Part shown: positions 1 to 8,066 of the stretch, one piece after another
Numbering within the stretch: the stretch's first letter is position 1
Layout: each line of letters starts with the position of its first letter
Source of the DNA: Amphritea opalescens
GTDB lineage: Bacteria; Pseudomonadota; Gammaproteobacteria; Pseudomonadales; Balneatricaceae
Direction of reading: 5' to 3'
NCBI RefSeq assembly: GCF_003957515.1
Contig: NZ_RQXW01000009.1
Coordinates: 106,258 to 170,257, forward strand
Length of the DNA stretch: 64,000 bases
Notes under the pieces: generated by a model
What the model saw: the letters and a program-made list of their open reading frames with translations, nothing else
Database searches by the model: none
What the model was told of the DNA's origin: nothing
Made by a program: the position numbers and the translations under genes

Positions 1-942
1 GCCGCAGAAAACCGCTCTTATATTCTAGCGACGGCCTCTACCGGTGGTACTTATTACCCGGTCGGTGTGGCTTTGGCGACACTGACTAAAGTAAAACTCG
101 AACCTAAACATAAAGTATCGCTGTCGGCGATTAACTCTGCAGGTTCCGGTGAAAACATTAAGTTGCTGAGCGAAAATGAAGCTCAGTTCGCTATCCTACA
201 AGGCCTCTATGGTGCTTGGGCTTGGAATGGTGAAGGCGCGTTTGCACAAAGCGGTCCGAAGAAACACCTCCGTTCTGTTTCTATGTTGTGGCAGAACGTT
301 GAGCAGTTTGCGATTAAAACCGATCTGACGAAAACCGGTACTGTCGATGACTTAGCGGGACTGGATGGCAAGAAGTTCTCAATCGGTAAGAAAAACTCAG
401 GTACTGAAGGTTCAGGTCTACAAATTCTGGGTGGCCTAGGTGTTAAGGCTGACAGCTTAGATATGGCTTACATGGGCTATGGTCCTAGTGCGGATGCACT
501 GCAAAACGGCACCATCGTGGGTATGAACATTCCATCAGGCGTACCGACTTCGGCGATCACCCGTGCTTATGCATCTCTGGGTAGCGATATGACCGTGCTG
601 AACTTTACCGATGAGCAGATTAAAAAAGCGAACGGTAATTATCAGCTGTGGACCCGTTTTGTGATTCCAGCCAATACCTATCCGGGTCAGGTTAAAGATA
701 TCAACACCATGGCACAGCCTAACTTCTTGGCCGTACGTGATGATATTTCAGAAGAAGATGTTTATCTGCTAACCAAAGCGGTTTATGAAAACCTGTCATT
801 CTTGAATGGTATTCACAAGGCCACTAAAGCGATGTCACTTGAAAAAGCGATTGCCGGTTTACCTCTGCCGTTGCACCCAGGTGCTGCTCGTTACTACAAA
901 GAAGTGGGTCTGACGATTCCTGCACATCTTATCGCTGAGTAA
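1..942 (+). CDS. TAXI-family TRAP transporter solute receptor (5' truncated)
   Basis: Periplasmic substrate-binding protein of a TAXI-type TRAP transporter. The reading frame is open from base 1, so the true start and signal peptide lie left of the window; the visible part is 313 codons. It opens with Ala-Ala-Glu, as after a signal-peptidase site, followed by the family's N-terminal pattern ATASTGGTYYPVGVALA (about residues 10-26). Later stretches such as KKNSGTEGSG and the GMNIPSGVP segment also fit the family. A GTG at 67 could be mistaken for a start but lies inside the conserved domain. The fused permease follows 89 bp downstream. The substrate cannot be deduced; TAXI receptors often bind organic acids or glutamate-like compounds. 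Confidence 0.93.
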   Translation, partial: AAENRSYILATASTGGTYYPVGVALATLTKVKLEPKHKVSLSAINSAGSGENIKLLSENEAQFAILQGLYGAWAWNGEGAFAQSGPKKHLRSVSMLWQNVEQFAIKTDLTKTGTVDDLAGLDGKKFSIGKKNSGTEGSGLQILGGLGVKADSLDMAYMGYGPSADALQNGTIVGMNIPSGVPTSAITRAYASLGSDMTVLNFTDEQIKKANGNYQLWTRFVIPANTYPGQVKDINTMAQPNFLAVRDDISEEDVYLLTKAVYENLSFLNGIHKATKAMSLEKAIAGLPLPLHPGAARYYKEVGLTIPAHLIAE

Positions 943-973
943 TCAGTGTCGCTGATCTCTTCAGCGAACTTGT

Positions 974-994
974 CGGGGTCTGTGAATGACCCCG
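974..994 (+). promoter_or_regulatory. Intra-operonic hairpin between TRAP receptor and permease
   Basis: CGGGGTC and GACCCCG form a perfect 7-bp stem around a 7-nt loop, 31 nt after the receptor stop codon, with no T-run. Such hairpins often protect the 3' end of abundant binding-protein mRNA and lower permease expression; that role is inferred. Confidence 0.55.
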
Positions 995-1031
995 GCTTAC
1001 GTTCTATGTTCACCGTCAACGGAATATCGTT

Positions 1032-3182
1032 ATGAGCTCGATTGATACCCATACTGATCAGGAAACGGCTGCAAAGCTAAAGAGTCTGGAGCTGGTTCAG
1101 CGTCCGGAACATTCGCTGACAGGTCGTTTTATTTATTGGATCGGTGTGATCTTTGCACTGGCACATATCTATTTTAATACCCTCAGTACTGTCTCAGAAT
1201 TATGGGTGTCGGCTATCCACTTTGGTGGTTTTGCGATGCTATGTGCCCTGATGGTGCCCTCTATCCGCAGTAATACTGCGGCGGGTCGTCGGGTCGCACT
1301 CATACTGGATATCTTGTTAGGCTGCGCCGCGATTCTCTGTACGCTGTATCTGATCGGTTTTGAGGATGCTCTGTACGCTCGTGGGGTTAAGTTTGACGAT
1401 CTCGACTGGGTATTCTCGCTCTGTGCCATCTTTATTGCATTGGAAATGGCGCGACGGACCACCGGTTGGTTTATTCCCTGCATGATCTTGTTCGCTCTGA
1501 CCTATGTGTTTTGGTGGGGGCAGTATATTGACGGTATCTTTGGTTTCCCGGGCCTGAGCCTAGAAACATTGTTATATCGTAGTTATTTCTCTTCTGAAGG
1601 GATGTTCGGCCAGATTGCGCGAATCTCCTGGACCTATGTGTTTATGTTTATTTTGTTCGGTGCCTTTTTAGTGAAATCCGGTGCCGGCGATTTTATTATT
1701 GAACTGTCTCGCTGTGCTGCGGGACGGATGGTGGGCGGCCCCGGTTTTGTGGCGGTGTTAGGCTCGGGTTTGATGGGCTCTGTTTCAGGTTCATCGGTTG
1801 CCAATACCGTTTCGACCGGTGTTATCACGATACCTTTGATGCGCAAAGCGGGCTTCCCAGCGCGTTTTGCCGCGGGTGTTGAAGCTGCCGCTTCTACGGG
1901 TGGGCAGTTGATGCCGCCGGTGATGGGAGCGGGTGCCTTTATTATGGCGTCTTATACTCAGATCCCCTATGTGGATGTGATCTCCGTTGCTGCGCTGCCT
2001 GCACTGTTGTATTTCCTCTCGGTCGGCTTTTTTGTTCGAGTCGAAGCGATGCGCAGTCAAGCGCAGGCGGTTGAGCTGGATACCCGTCCGATCGGTGAAG
2101 TCTTCCGTGACGGCTGGCATTATCTGCTACCGCTAGTGGTGTTAGTGAGCCTGTTAATCTATGGCTTTACGCCGACCTATGCCGCCGGTATCTCCATTAT
2201 TTCGGTGGTGGCTGCTTCTTGGTTGTCGAAACATCCAATGGGAATCAAAGATATTTTTGATGCACTGGCTCAGGGGTCGAAAAATATGGCGACCACGGCG
2301 ATGCTGCTGATTGCCGTTGGTTTGGTGGTCAATGTGGTTGCGATGACCGGCATTGGTAATACCTTCTCGCTGATGGTGGCTGACTGGGCTAATGGTAGCT
2401 TGCTGATTACTATCTTGTTGGTGGCGCTGGCTTCACTGGTGTTAGGGATGGGCTTACCGGTTACCGCTGCTTATATTGTATTGGCGACGCTATCGGCTCC
2501 GGCACTCTATAACCTGATCGCTGAAATGCAGCTGATTGACATGATGGTTGATGGCACTTTGCCCGAGGTGGCTCGGACGATCTTCATGTTAGTCGATATG
2601 GATAAAGCCGCGTTGCTGGCAGACCCCATGAGTAAAATCGACGCCCAGCAGTTGTTGGCGTTGGTGCCGGGTGATTTTAAAGGTCAGTTGTTAGAGCAGG
2701 CGATCGATCCCGCTCGTTTAGCGATGATCTTGCTGGCCGCTCATATGATTATCTTCTGGTTGTCGCAGGACTCCAATGTGACTCCACCTGTTTGTCTGAC
2801 CGCCTTTGCGGCGGCGGCGATCGCGAAAACACCGCCGATGGCGACCGGCTTTACCGCCTGGAAAATAGCGAAAGGGCTCTATATTGTGCCGCTGCTGTTT
2901 GCTTATACCAACTTTATCGGCGGCACCAAGGCAGAAGTGATGACGATCTTCTTCTTCTCCGTCTTCGGTATCTATGCGTTGGTAGGCTTCATGGAAGGCT
3001 ATCTGGAAAGTCCATTGAATCTGTTGTTGCGGTTGATATCCGGTGTGGCGGGCATGTTGATGTTATGGCCCCATGGCGAATGGATGATCAGCTGTGTAGG
3101 TCTAGTGGTCTTCATCGCGCTGTTTGTCTACAGTCGTTATAACCGCAAAGAGGAAGATGGCGTTGCCGTGACGGCGAGCTAG
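1032..3182 (+). CDS. TRAP transporter fused permease (DctQM-type, TAXI-associated)
   Basis: Inner-membrane permease of 716 aa that pairs with the upstream TAXI receptor for sodium-driven solute uptake. It is hydrophobic almost throughout. The N-terminal third (about residues 25-190) corresponds to the small DctQ-like part fused to the large DctM-like domain. The DctM hallmark is present as GSGLMGSVSGSSVANTVSTG (about 245-264), and a second conserved stretch, GMGLPVTAAYIVLA, lies near 480. Length and order match TRAP 4TM/12TM fusion permeases. An ATG start follows the pair's internal hairpin, and a strong terminator follows the stop, so the two genes form the 3' end of a transcription unit. 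Confidence 0.93.
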   Translation: MSSIDTHTDQETAAKLKSLELVQRPEHSLTGRFIYWIGVIFALAHIYFNTLSTVSELWVSAIHFGGFAMLCALMVPSIRSNTAAGRRVALILDILLGCAAILCTLYLIGFEDALYARGVKFDDLDWVFSLCAIFIALEMARRTTGWFIPCMILFALTYVFWWGQYIDGIFGFPGLSLETLLYRSYFSSEGMFGQIARISWTYVFMFILFGAFLVKSGAGDFIIELSRCAAGRMVGGPGFVAVLGSGLMGSVSGSSVANTVSTGVITIPLMRKAGFPARFAAGVEAAASTGGQLMPPVMGAGAFIMASYTQIPYVDVISVAALPALLYFLSVGFFVRVEAMRSQAQAVELDTRPIGEVFRDGWHYLLPLVVLVSLLIYGFTPTYAAGISIISVVAASWLSKHPMGIKDIFDALAQGSKNMATTAMLLIAVGLVVNVVAMTGIGNTFSLMVADWANGSLLITILLVALASLVLGMGLPVTAAYIVLATLSAPALYNLIAEMQLIDMMVDGTLPEVARTIFMLVDMDKAALLADPMSKIDAQQLLALVPGDFKGQLLEQAIDPARLAMILLAAHMIIFWLSQDSNVTPPVCLTAFAAAAIAKTPPMATGFTAWKIAKGLYIVPLLFAYTNFIGGTKAEVMTIFFFSVFGIYALVGFMEGYLESPLNLLLRLISGVAGMLMLWPHGEWMISCVGLVVFIALFVYSRYNRKEEDGVAVTAS

Positions 3183-3200
3183 CACCATGATTGTTATGAA

Positions 3201-3226
3201 AAACCGGCCATCTGGCCGGTTTTTTC
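3201..3226 (+). terminator. Rho-independent terminator after TRAP permease
   Basis: AAACCGGCCA and TGGCCGGTTT form a 10-bp stem around TC, followed by a T-run. It begins 18 nt after the permease stop codon. Confidence 0.9.
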
Positions 3227-3506
3227 GTTTTTGAGCTAAATAATGGCGATTGTCACTTATTGCATGGGTTACAATTTGCTAAATTAGGCTTTTGAAGGCT
3301 GATTTATCAAGGTTTTTATGGCCGGTATGCGTTTTGTTTCCGGCTGTTCTAATGCTATTGTCAGTAGCATTTAGATTGGATTGATTTTTAGCAGTCGGTT
3401 GTCAATGACGACGGTCGTCGGCTTTCGCTTAATTCCGGGGGGGAGTTGAGCTGGATAAATGTTACGAAGATGTCTAAACGGACGCTTCTAGCTCGCGGTA
3501 GGGACT
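3227..3506. other. Intergenic stretch before the first Sel1/SPOR gene
   Basis: These 280 bp carry no ORF that I can support. Visible are a small GACGAC/GTCGTC inverted repeat near 3405-3420 and a G-run near 3440. It presumably contains the promoter of the Sel1/SPOR gene, but I cannot assign -35/-10 boxes with confidence. Confidence 0.4.
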
Positions 3507-5096
3507 ATGCAAATAAAACTGAACTTAACAGGCTCACAGTTGTTTTTTCGTTTATCCACTATTCTTGGCGTGAGTTCCACGCTGCTGTTTTCGTCTGTTG
3601 TTGCAGCTAATGACGCAAAACAGAATGACTGCTATCAGCTATTTACCGCGACTCAGTATCAGGATGCTCGCCACCAGTGTCAGGAGCTTGCCGAACTAGG
3701 GGATGCCAAAGGTGCGTTTCTGTTAGCGACGATGTATTACCAAGCATTGGGTACGGAGCGTGATGATCAGCGAGGATTATTTTGGGATCAAGTGGCGGCA
3801 GAAAAAGGCCATCCAGAATCCGCTTATCGCCTAGGACTTGCTTATCAGTTAGGGCAAGGCGTCAGTCAGAGTAATAGTCAGGCACGTCACTGGTATCAAC
3901 AGGCGGCGTTAGCACAACATGCCAAGGCGCAAAAATTACTCGGTTCTATGTTTGAATCCGGTGCCGCGGGTGAGAAGGATCAACACCGCGCTTATCAGTG
4001 GTATCTCAAGGCGGCGCAGCAGGGTGTGATGGGCGCGCAACTTAAAGTTGGCACCATGTTACTAGAAGGTCGTGGCGTTAACGCTAACCGAGCATCGGCT
4101 CAGCATTGGATCAGAAAGGCTGCCGAAGCGGGGAATTCAAATGCTCAGGTTGCGATGGGGGTGATGCTGGCAGAGGTTGATCCTGATGAGAGCCTGAGCT
4201 GGTATCAACAGTCGGCTGATCAGGGTAATGGGTTAGCGCTGCAAAACTTGGCGCTGGTGTATTACGCCGGTCAAGGGGTGGAAGCCGATCATGCGAAAGC
4301 GGCGACACTCGCGCAGCAGGCGTTGGATGCAGGCAACACCGAAGCGGCATCATTGTTGAACCTGATACGTTTAGAAACCGAACAGAAAAAAGTGGTTGAG
4401 TTGCAGGCAGAAAAGCAGCAACTAGCGCGCAAGATACGAGAGTCTATTCCTGATAATGGTTCAGGCGAACAGCAATTGCTCTTAGCGACACTTGCGGTTG
4501 ATCGCGACCCTTCAGAAACGGATGAAAGCGATACGCCAGCGGTGTTGGTTGATCAACAACCGGCCGCGGTTGCATCCATAGAGCCTTCAGAGTCCTCAGA
4601 ACTAGCCTCAGAGCTAGTCTCAGAACCAGCCTCAGAAACGCCTTTAGAAGCATCTACAGAAACATCCACAGAAGTCTCGTCAGCAGCGTCAGAGGTATCA
4701 ACCGAAGCGGTCGTTCAGAGTGCGTCACAGCCTGTAGCAAAAGGGGCGACGGCGGCTCAAGCAACACCTAACGCAAAACCATGGCAGCCTGATAATCAAT
4801 ATGCGCTGGCTGATGGTTGGGTGATGGATAAATTCCCACCTAATTTCACCATTCAGTTGTTATACGGCACCGATGAGCGAGGCGTGCTTAAGTATATCGC
4901 CAAACATAAACTGCCGGATACGGTACGTTATTTCCGTACACAGCGTGAAGCGGGGCTTTATTACGTGTTGGTTTATGGGGATTACAAAAGCATACCCGAG
5001 GCGCGTGCCGCGTTAGACGAGATTCCAGCATCAGCCCGTAAGAGTCATTGGATTCGTAAATTCAGACGACTGCAGGAGCTTTACGTCGCTCCGTAG
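3507..5096 (+). CDS. Secreted Sel1-repeat protein with C-terminal SPOR domain (paralog 1)
   Basis: Predicted envelope protein of 529 aa. A signal peptide (about residues 1-34, ending SSVVAANDA) precedes Sel1-like repeats (about 55-290, units such as AAEKGHPESAYRLGLAYQLGQG). A short charged helix (295-320) and a Ser/Glu/Ala-rich linker (335-425) follow. The C-terminal SPOR-like domain (about 445-529, from FTIQLLYG) would bind septal peptidoglycan. The linker contains 12-bp DNA repeats read as SELA/SELV/SEPA/SETP. The ATG at 3507 has AGGGA just upstream. It is the first of three tandem paralogs. Sel1 repeats are protein-interaction scaffolds; the partner is unknown. Confidence 0.88.
   Translation: MQIKLNLTGSQLFFRLSTILGVSSTLLFSSVVAANDAKQNDCYQLFTATQYQDARHQCQELAELGDAKGAFLLATMYYQALGTERDDQRGLFWDQVAAEKGHPESAYRLGLAYQLGQGVSQSNSQARHWYQQAALAQHAKAQKLLGSMFESGAAGEKDQHRAYQWYLKAAQQGVMGAQLKVGTMLLEGRGVNANRASAQHWIRKAAEAGNSNAQVAMGVMLAEVDPDESLSWYQQSADQGNGLALQNLALVYYAGQGVEADHAKAATLAQQALDAGNTEAASLLNLIRLETEQKKVVELQAEKQQLARKIRESIPDNGSGEQQLLLATLAVDRDPSETDESDTPAVLVDQQPAAVASIEPSESSELASELVSEPASETPLEASTETSTEVSSAASEVSTEAVVQSASQPVAKGATAAQATPNAKPWQPDNQYALADGWVMDKFPPNFTIQLLYGTDERGVLKYIAKHKLPDTVRYFRTQREAGLYYVLVYGDYKSIPEARAALDEIPASARKSHWIRKFRRLQELYVAP
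4595..4642 (+). repeat. 12-bp coding tandem repeat in SPOR-protein linker
   Basis: Four imperfect 12-bp units, each starting CTCAGA, lie in frame and encode four-residue steps of the Ser/Glu-rich linker. More diverged 12-bp units continue to about 4680. Confidence 0.85.
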
Positions 5097-5132
5097 TTGA
5101 GGCGTTGTCTGTCCTCGGTTGTTGAGTGCCTA

Positions 5133-5158
5133 AGACCGGTTGAAGGATTGACCGGTCT
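5133..5158 (+). terminator. Hairpin after Sel1/SPOR paralog 1
   Basis: AGACCGGT and ACCGGTCT form a perfect 8-bp stem with a 10-nt loop, 36 nt after the stop codon. Only an imperfect T-rich stretch follows, so it may be a weak terminator or an mRNA-stabilising hairpin. Confidence 0.5.
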
Positions 5159-5159
5159 A

Positions 5160-5185
5160 TATTGTTCTTAATCTATTGTTCTTAA
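5160..5185 (+). repeat. 14-bp direct duplication in leader of paralog 2
   Basis: TATTGTTCTTAA occurs at 5160-5171 and again at 5174-5185, a period of 14 bp, just upstream of the second Sel1/SPOR gene. Confidence 0.85.
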
Positions 5186-5215
5186 ACGTATAACGCCCCT
5201 TTGTTCGGAACTGAT

Positions 5216-6694
5216 ATGGCCCGTATTGTATTTTCCCTATTGAGTCTGTTGTGCTTTTGCGCAACCGCGGTCGCGGCTGATGATCAGCGTTGTCGCACCT
5301 TCTATGATAATCAGCAAACCCGTGAAGCGTTACATCACTGCCTGCCCTTAGCGGCTCAGGGGGATGGCGAAGCCAGCTTTATTCTCTCTAGCCTCTATAG
5401 TCAGGGATTCGAGGGAGGGTCATCCGATCTAAAGCAAGCGCTTAAATGGTTAACCCGATCTGCTGAGCAGGGGTATGCGCCGGGCTGTTATAACCTCGCG
5501 GCTCTTTATGATCGTGGTGAAGTTGTACCGCAGGATATGGCGGCGGCTTTTCGGTGGTATCTTGAAGGTGCTAAGTTAGATCATCTCGCGAGTCAGTTGC
5601 AAACGGGGCTTTTTTATCTAAAAGGTAAGGGTGTCGAGCAAGACTATGTGCAAGCGCATCATTGGCTAGCGATTGCGGCGAATCGCGGCGATCAGCGTGC
5701 TCAGGTCACCTTGGCGACCCTGTTAAAAGCGACTAAACCAGCAGAGTCCGTGAAACTTTTCCAACGGGCGGCGCAGTCAGGCAATAGTTATGCTTATTAT
5801 CAGCTAGCGTTGCTGTTTCGCGAGCCTCCTGCTGGTATCTCGATGAATCTGAATCAAGCACTAGAGTACGCTTTAGAGAGCGAGAAATTAGGTTATCAGC
5901 CTGCGGTGGATTTAGTTGAAAGTATCAAACAACAACAGGTGCTGGAAGAGGCGCACCGTGTTGCTCTTGCTGCACTCACGGAAGCAGAACTAACCGGGGT
6001 GGAGAGTTCACCAGCTCCTGCTGTCGAAACAGTTATTGCCGAGCCTGTTACGCCGGTCGACGATGTCCAGGCTGAGGATCTTGCCTCTCAAACCGTACCG
6101 AAAGAGAGCAATCAACAGAGTGGCCCCGATGAGCCGTCAGTAGAGACGGTTGCTTCAGCGGCTAGTTCGGCAACTAACGACGCCCAAACAGAAACCGAAG
6201 CACAAAAAGAAGTGCAAACAGAAGTCTCGTTAGCCGAGCGTGAATCAACCGAAGTGGTCGTCGCCAACAGTGCTGTCGCACCGGTCGAAAAGCGAACAGT
6301 CACTCCGAAAACGCCGGCGGTTAAACCGCTTGGCGATAGTTCTGCGAATACTCACTCTGCTGCCACTGAGGCAAACGTCGATCTCGCGGGTTTGCGGGAT
6401 TTCACTTGGTTGATGGCGCAGCCGCGTCAGCATTATGTCTTGCAGTTAGCTCAGTTGAGTAGCGATGAGTCGGTTAACGCTTATCTTCGGGATAACAAAC
6501 TGCAAGGGCGGGTTAACTTTTTTAAGGCGGTGACCGCCGCCGGTAATAAGTATGTGGTGCTTTATGCTGAGTCAGCGACGTCGCTTCAAGGCGCAAAGCA
6601 GATAGCGGCAACCGAATTGCCGAAAAAGCTCTCGGGTATGGTCTGGTTTCGAACCTACCATGCAATTCAAAACGCTTATAAGCCGGTTGATTAA
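5216..6694 (+). CDS. Secreted Sel1-repeat protein with C-terminal SPOR domain (paralog 2)
   Basis: Predicted 492-aa envelope protein. I chose the ATG at 5216 because it gives a clean signal peptide (MARIVFSLLSLLCFCATAVA); a TTG at 5201 would add five residues and is less likely. Sel1 repeats span about 45-235. A long Glu/Thr/Ala-rich linker spans about 245-385. A SPOR-like domain follows (about 395-492, HYVLQLAQLSSDE near its start). The mature N-terminus, with Cys residues and a CLPLAxxGD pattern, resembles paralog 3 closely, so these two duplicated most recently. The role is inferred to be at the cell envelope or division site. Confidence 0.87.
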   Translation: MARIVFSLLSLLCFCATAVAADDQRCRTFYDNQQTREALHHCLPLAAQGDGEASFILSSLYSQGFEGGSSDLKQALKWLTRSAEQGYAPGCYNLAALYDRGEVVPQDMAAAFRWYLEGAKLDHLASQLQTGLFYLKGKGVEQDYVQAHHWLAIAANRGDQRAQVTLATLLKATKPAESVKLFQRAAQSGNSYAYYQLALLFREPPAGISMNLNQALEYALESEKLGYQPAVDLVESIKQQQVLEEAHRVALAALTEAELTGVESSPAPAVETVIAEPVTPVDDVQAEDLASQTVPKESNQQSGPDEPSVETVASAASSATNDAQTETEAQKEVQTEVSLAERESTEVVVANSAVAPVEKRTVTPKTPAVKPLGDSSANTHSAATEANVDLAGLRDFTWLMAQPRQHYVLQLAQLSSDESVNAYLRDNKLQGRVNFFKAVTAAGNKYVVLYAESATSLQGAKQIAATELPKKLSGMVWFRTYHAIQNAYKPVD

Positions 6695-6717
6695 TGGTCA
6701 TGCTCTATCACCGGCCA

Positions 6718-6757
6718 GTGTCGGCAAGTGTTGGTAAATATCGGTAGATGTCTGGTG
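6718..6757 (+). repeat. Degenerate 10-bp tandem repeat, four units
   Basis: GTGTCGGCAA, GTGTTGGTAA, ATATCGGTAG and ATGTCTGGTG lie head to tail in the spacer between Sel1/SPOR paralogs 2 and 3. Confidence 0.7.
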
Positions 6758-6839
6758 TTTCTGTTTTTTTTAAGTAGAGGCCCAGTCGCGTTACGGCAAT
6801 ATTAAACGTATGTGTGTTACTGGGTTTTAAGGATTGTAG

Positions 6840-8042
6840 ATGCGTCTTGAATTGAAGTTAGCGATGGCCTCCGTGATGATATGGCTATCCTCGGTGAGTT
6901 TAGCGGCCGATAGTGATCAGTGTTATCGCGACTATAGTGCAGGAAAAGTGCTACAGGCTTATAACAGTTGCCTGCCATTGGCTCAGGTAGGCGATCCTCA
7001 AGCGGCATTTATTGTGGCGCGGTTGTATGCATTGGGTGTTGAGGGTGGTCCCCCGAATTGGGAGACGGCGGTTGAATGGTTAACTCGCTCTGCGGCAGGC
7101 GGTTATTCGGAAGCAGCGTATAATCTTGCCATTGCCCATCAGGTGGGTAAGGGAACGCCGGTGAATCTGGCCGAGAGTGTGGCCTATTATCGTCAGTCTG
7201 CCGAACAGGGTAACCCTAAGGCGATGCGTAATTTAGCACTGTTATATGAAAAGGGTGACGGCGTTGAGCAGGATCTTGCTCAAGCATTTTCGCTATATCA
7301 GGCTTCTGCTGAGGCAGGGTTAGCCGATAGTCAGCTTAAGATAGGCTTGATGCTGTTTCGAGGTGAAGGCGTCGATCAAGATCGATTAGCCGCACGCCGT
7401 TGGATCGAACAAGCGGCAGAGTCCGGCTATGACCAAGCGCAGTTGGCGTTGGCTGGCATCTTGATTGATTCAGAACCCGCGAATGCGATCGAGTGGTACC
7501 AGCGGTCGGCTGCCCAAGGTAACCCCTATGCCGCTCATAATTTGGCCTTAGTTTACTCCGACGGTTTTATTATCCCTCCCGATCTATTGCAGGCGTTGGC
7601 CTATGCGGATGTCAGTATCGAATTAGGTAACCCAAAAACTCAAGCCCTATATGACAAAATACTCACTAAAATTCAGCAAGAAGGTATTAAAGGGACGGCG
7701 TTGAGTCATCGTCAGGATGCTGCCGATAGTCAGATGGGATCTGCGACTGAAACGGCAGTCTGGCTTCGGGATCGAGATTGGCTACAACAGCAGTCGCCAG
7801 GTTTCTACGCGGTACAATTGGCGCGGCTAGCGAGTCAAGAAAGCGCCCTACGCTTTATGACCGAGTATCAATTACAGGGAAGGGTGGATGTTGTGCGTCT
7901 TGCAGCCGATGACTATGTGGTGCTGTTGCAGGATAGTTTTGCTGATAAAGCCATGGCGCAAAATGCCTATCGGGATAAACTCCCCTCAACCTTAGTGAAT
8001 GAAGCGTGGGTTCGTAGCTACCGCTCACTGTATGCCAAATAA
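6840..8042 (+). CDS. Secreted Sel1-repeat protein with C-terminal SPOR domain (paralog 3)
   Basis: Predicted 400-aa envelope protein, the shortest of the three. A signal peptide (about 1-22, ending SVSLAA) is followed by a mature N-terminus with CYRDY and NSCLPLAQVGD motifs shared with paralog 2. Sel1 repeats cover about 45-275. The acidic linker of the other copies is almost absent (about 285-305). A SPOR-like domain forms the end (about 310-400, with FYAVQLARLASQE). The gene ends 24 bp before the glycosyltransferase gene, so the two are probably cotranscribed. Shortening of the linker while both folded parts are kept suggests the spacer length is free to vary. Confidence 0.87.
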   Translation: MRLELKLAMASVMIWLSSVSLAADSDQCYRDYSAGKVLQAYNSCLPLAQVGDPQAAFIVARLYALGVEGGPPNWETAVEWLTRSAAGGYSEAAYNLAIAHQVGKGTPVNLAESVAYYRQSAEQGNPKAMRNLALLYEKGDGVEQDLAQAFSLYQASAEAGLADSQLKIGLMLFRGEGVDQDRLAARRWIEQAAESGYDQAQLALAGILIDSEPANAIEWYQRSAAQGNPYAAHNLALVYSDGFIIPPDLLQALAYADVSIELGNPKTQALYDKILTKIQQEGIKGTALSHRQDAADSQMGSATETAVWLRDRDWLQQQSPGFYAVQLARLASQESALRFMTEYQLQGRVDVVRLAADDYVVLLQDSFADKAMAQNAYRDKLPSTLVNEAWVRSYRSLYAK

Positions 8043-8066
8043 GTTTAGCGAGACGAGGCGTAGAAA

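Noticed and set aside
2792..3142. Overlapping + strand frame of 116 codons inside the TRAP permease gene
   Set aside because: It lies in another frame of a clearly conserved gene, with Arg/Gly-rich low-quality composition; a shadow frame.
5201..5215. TTG start five codons upstream for Sel1/SPOR paralog 2
   Set aside because: The ATG at 5216 begins a typical signal peptide; the extra residues have no support.
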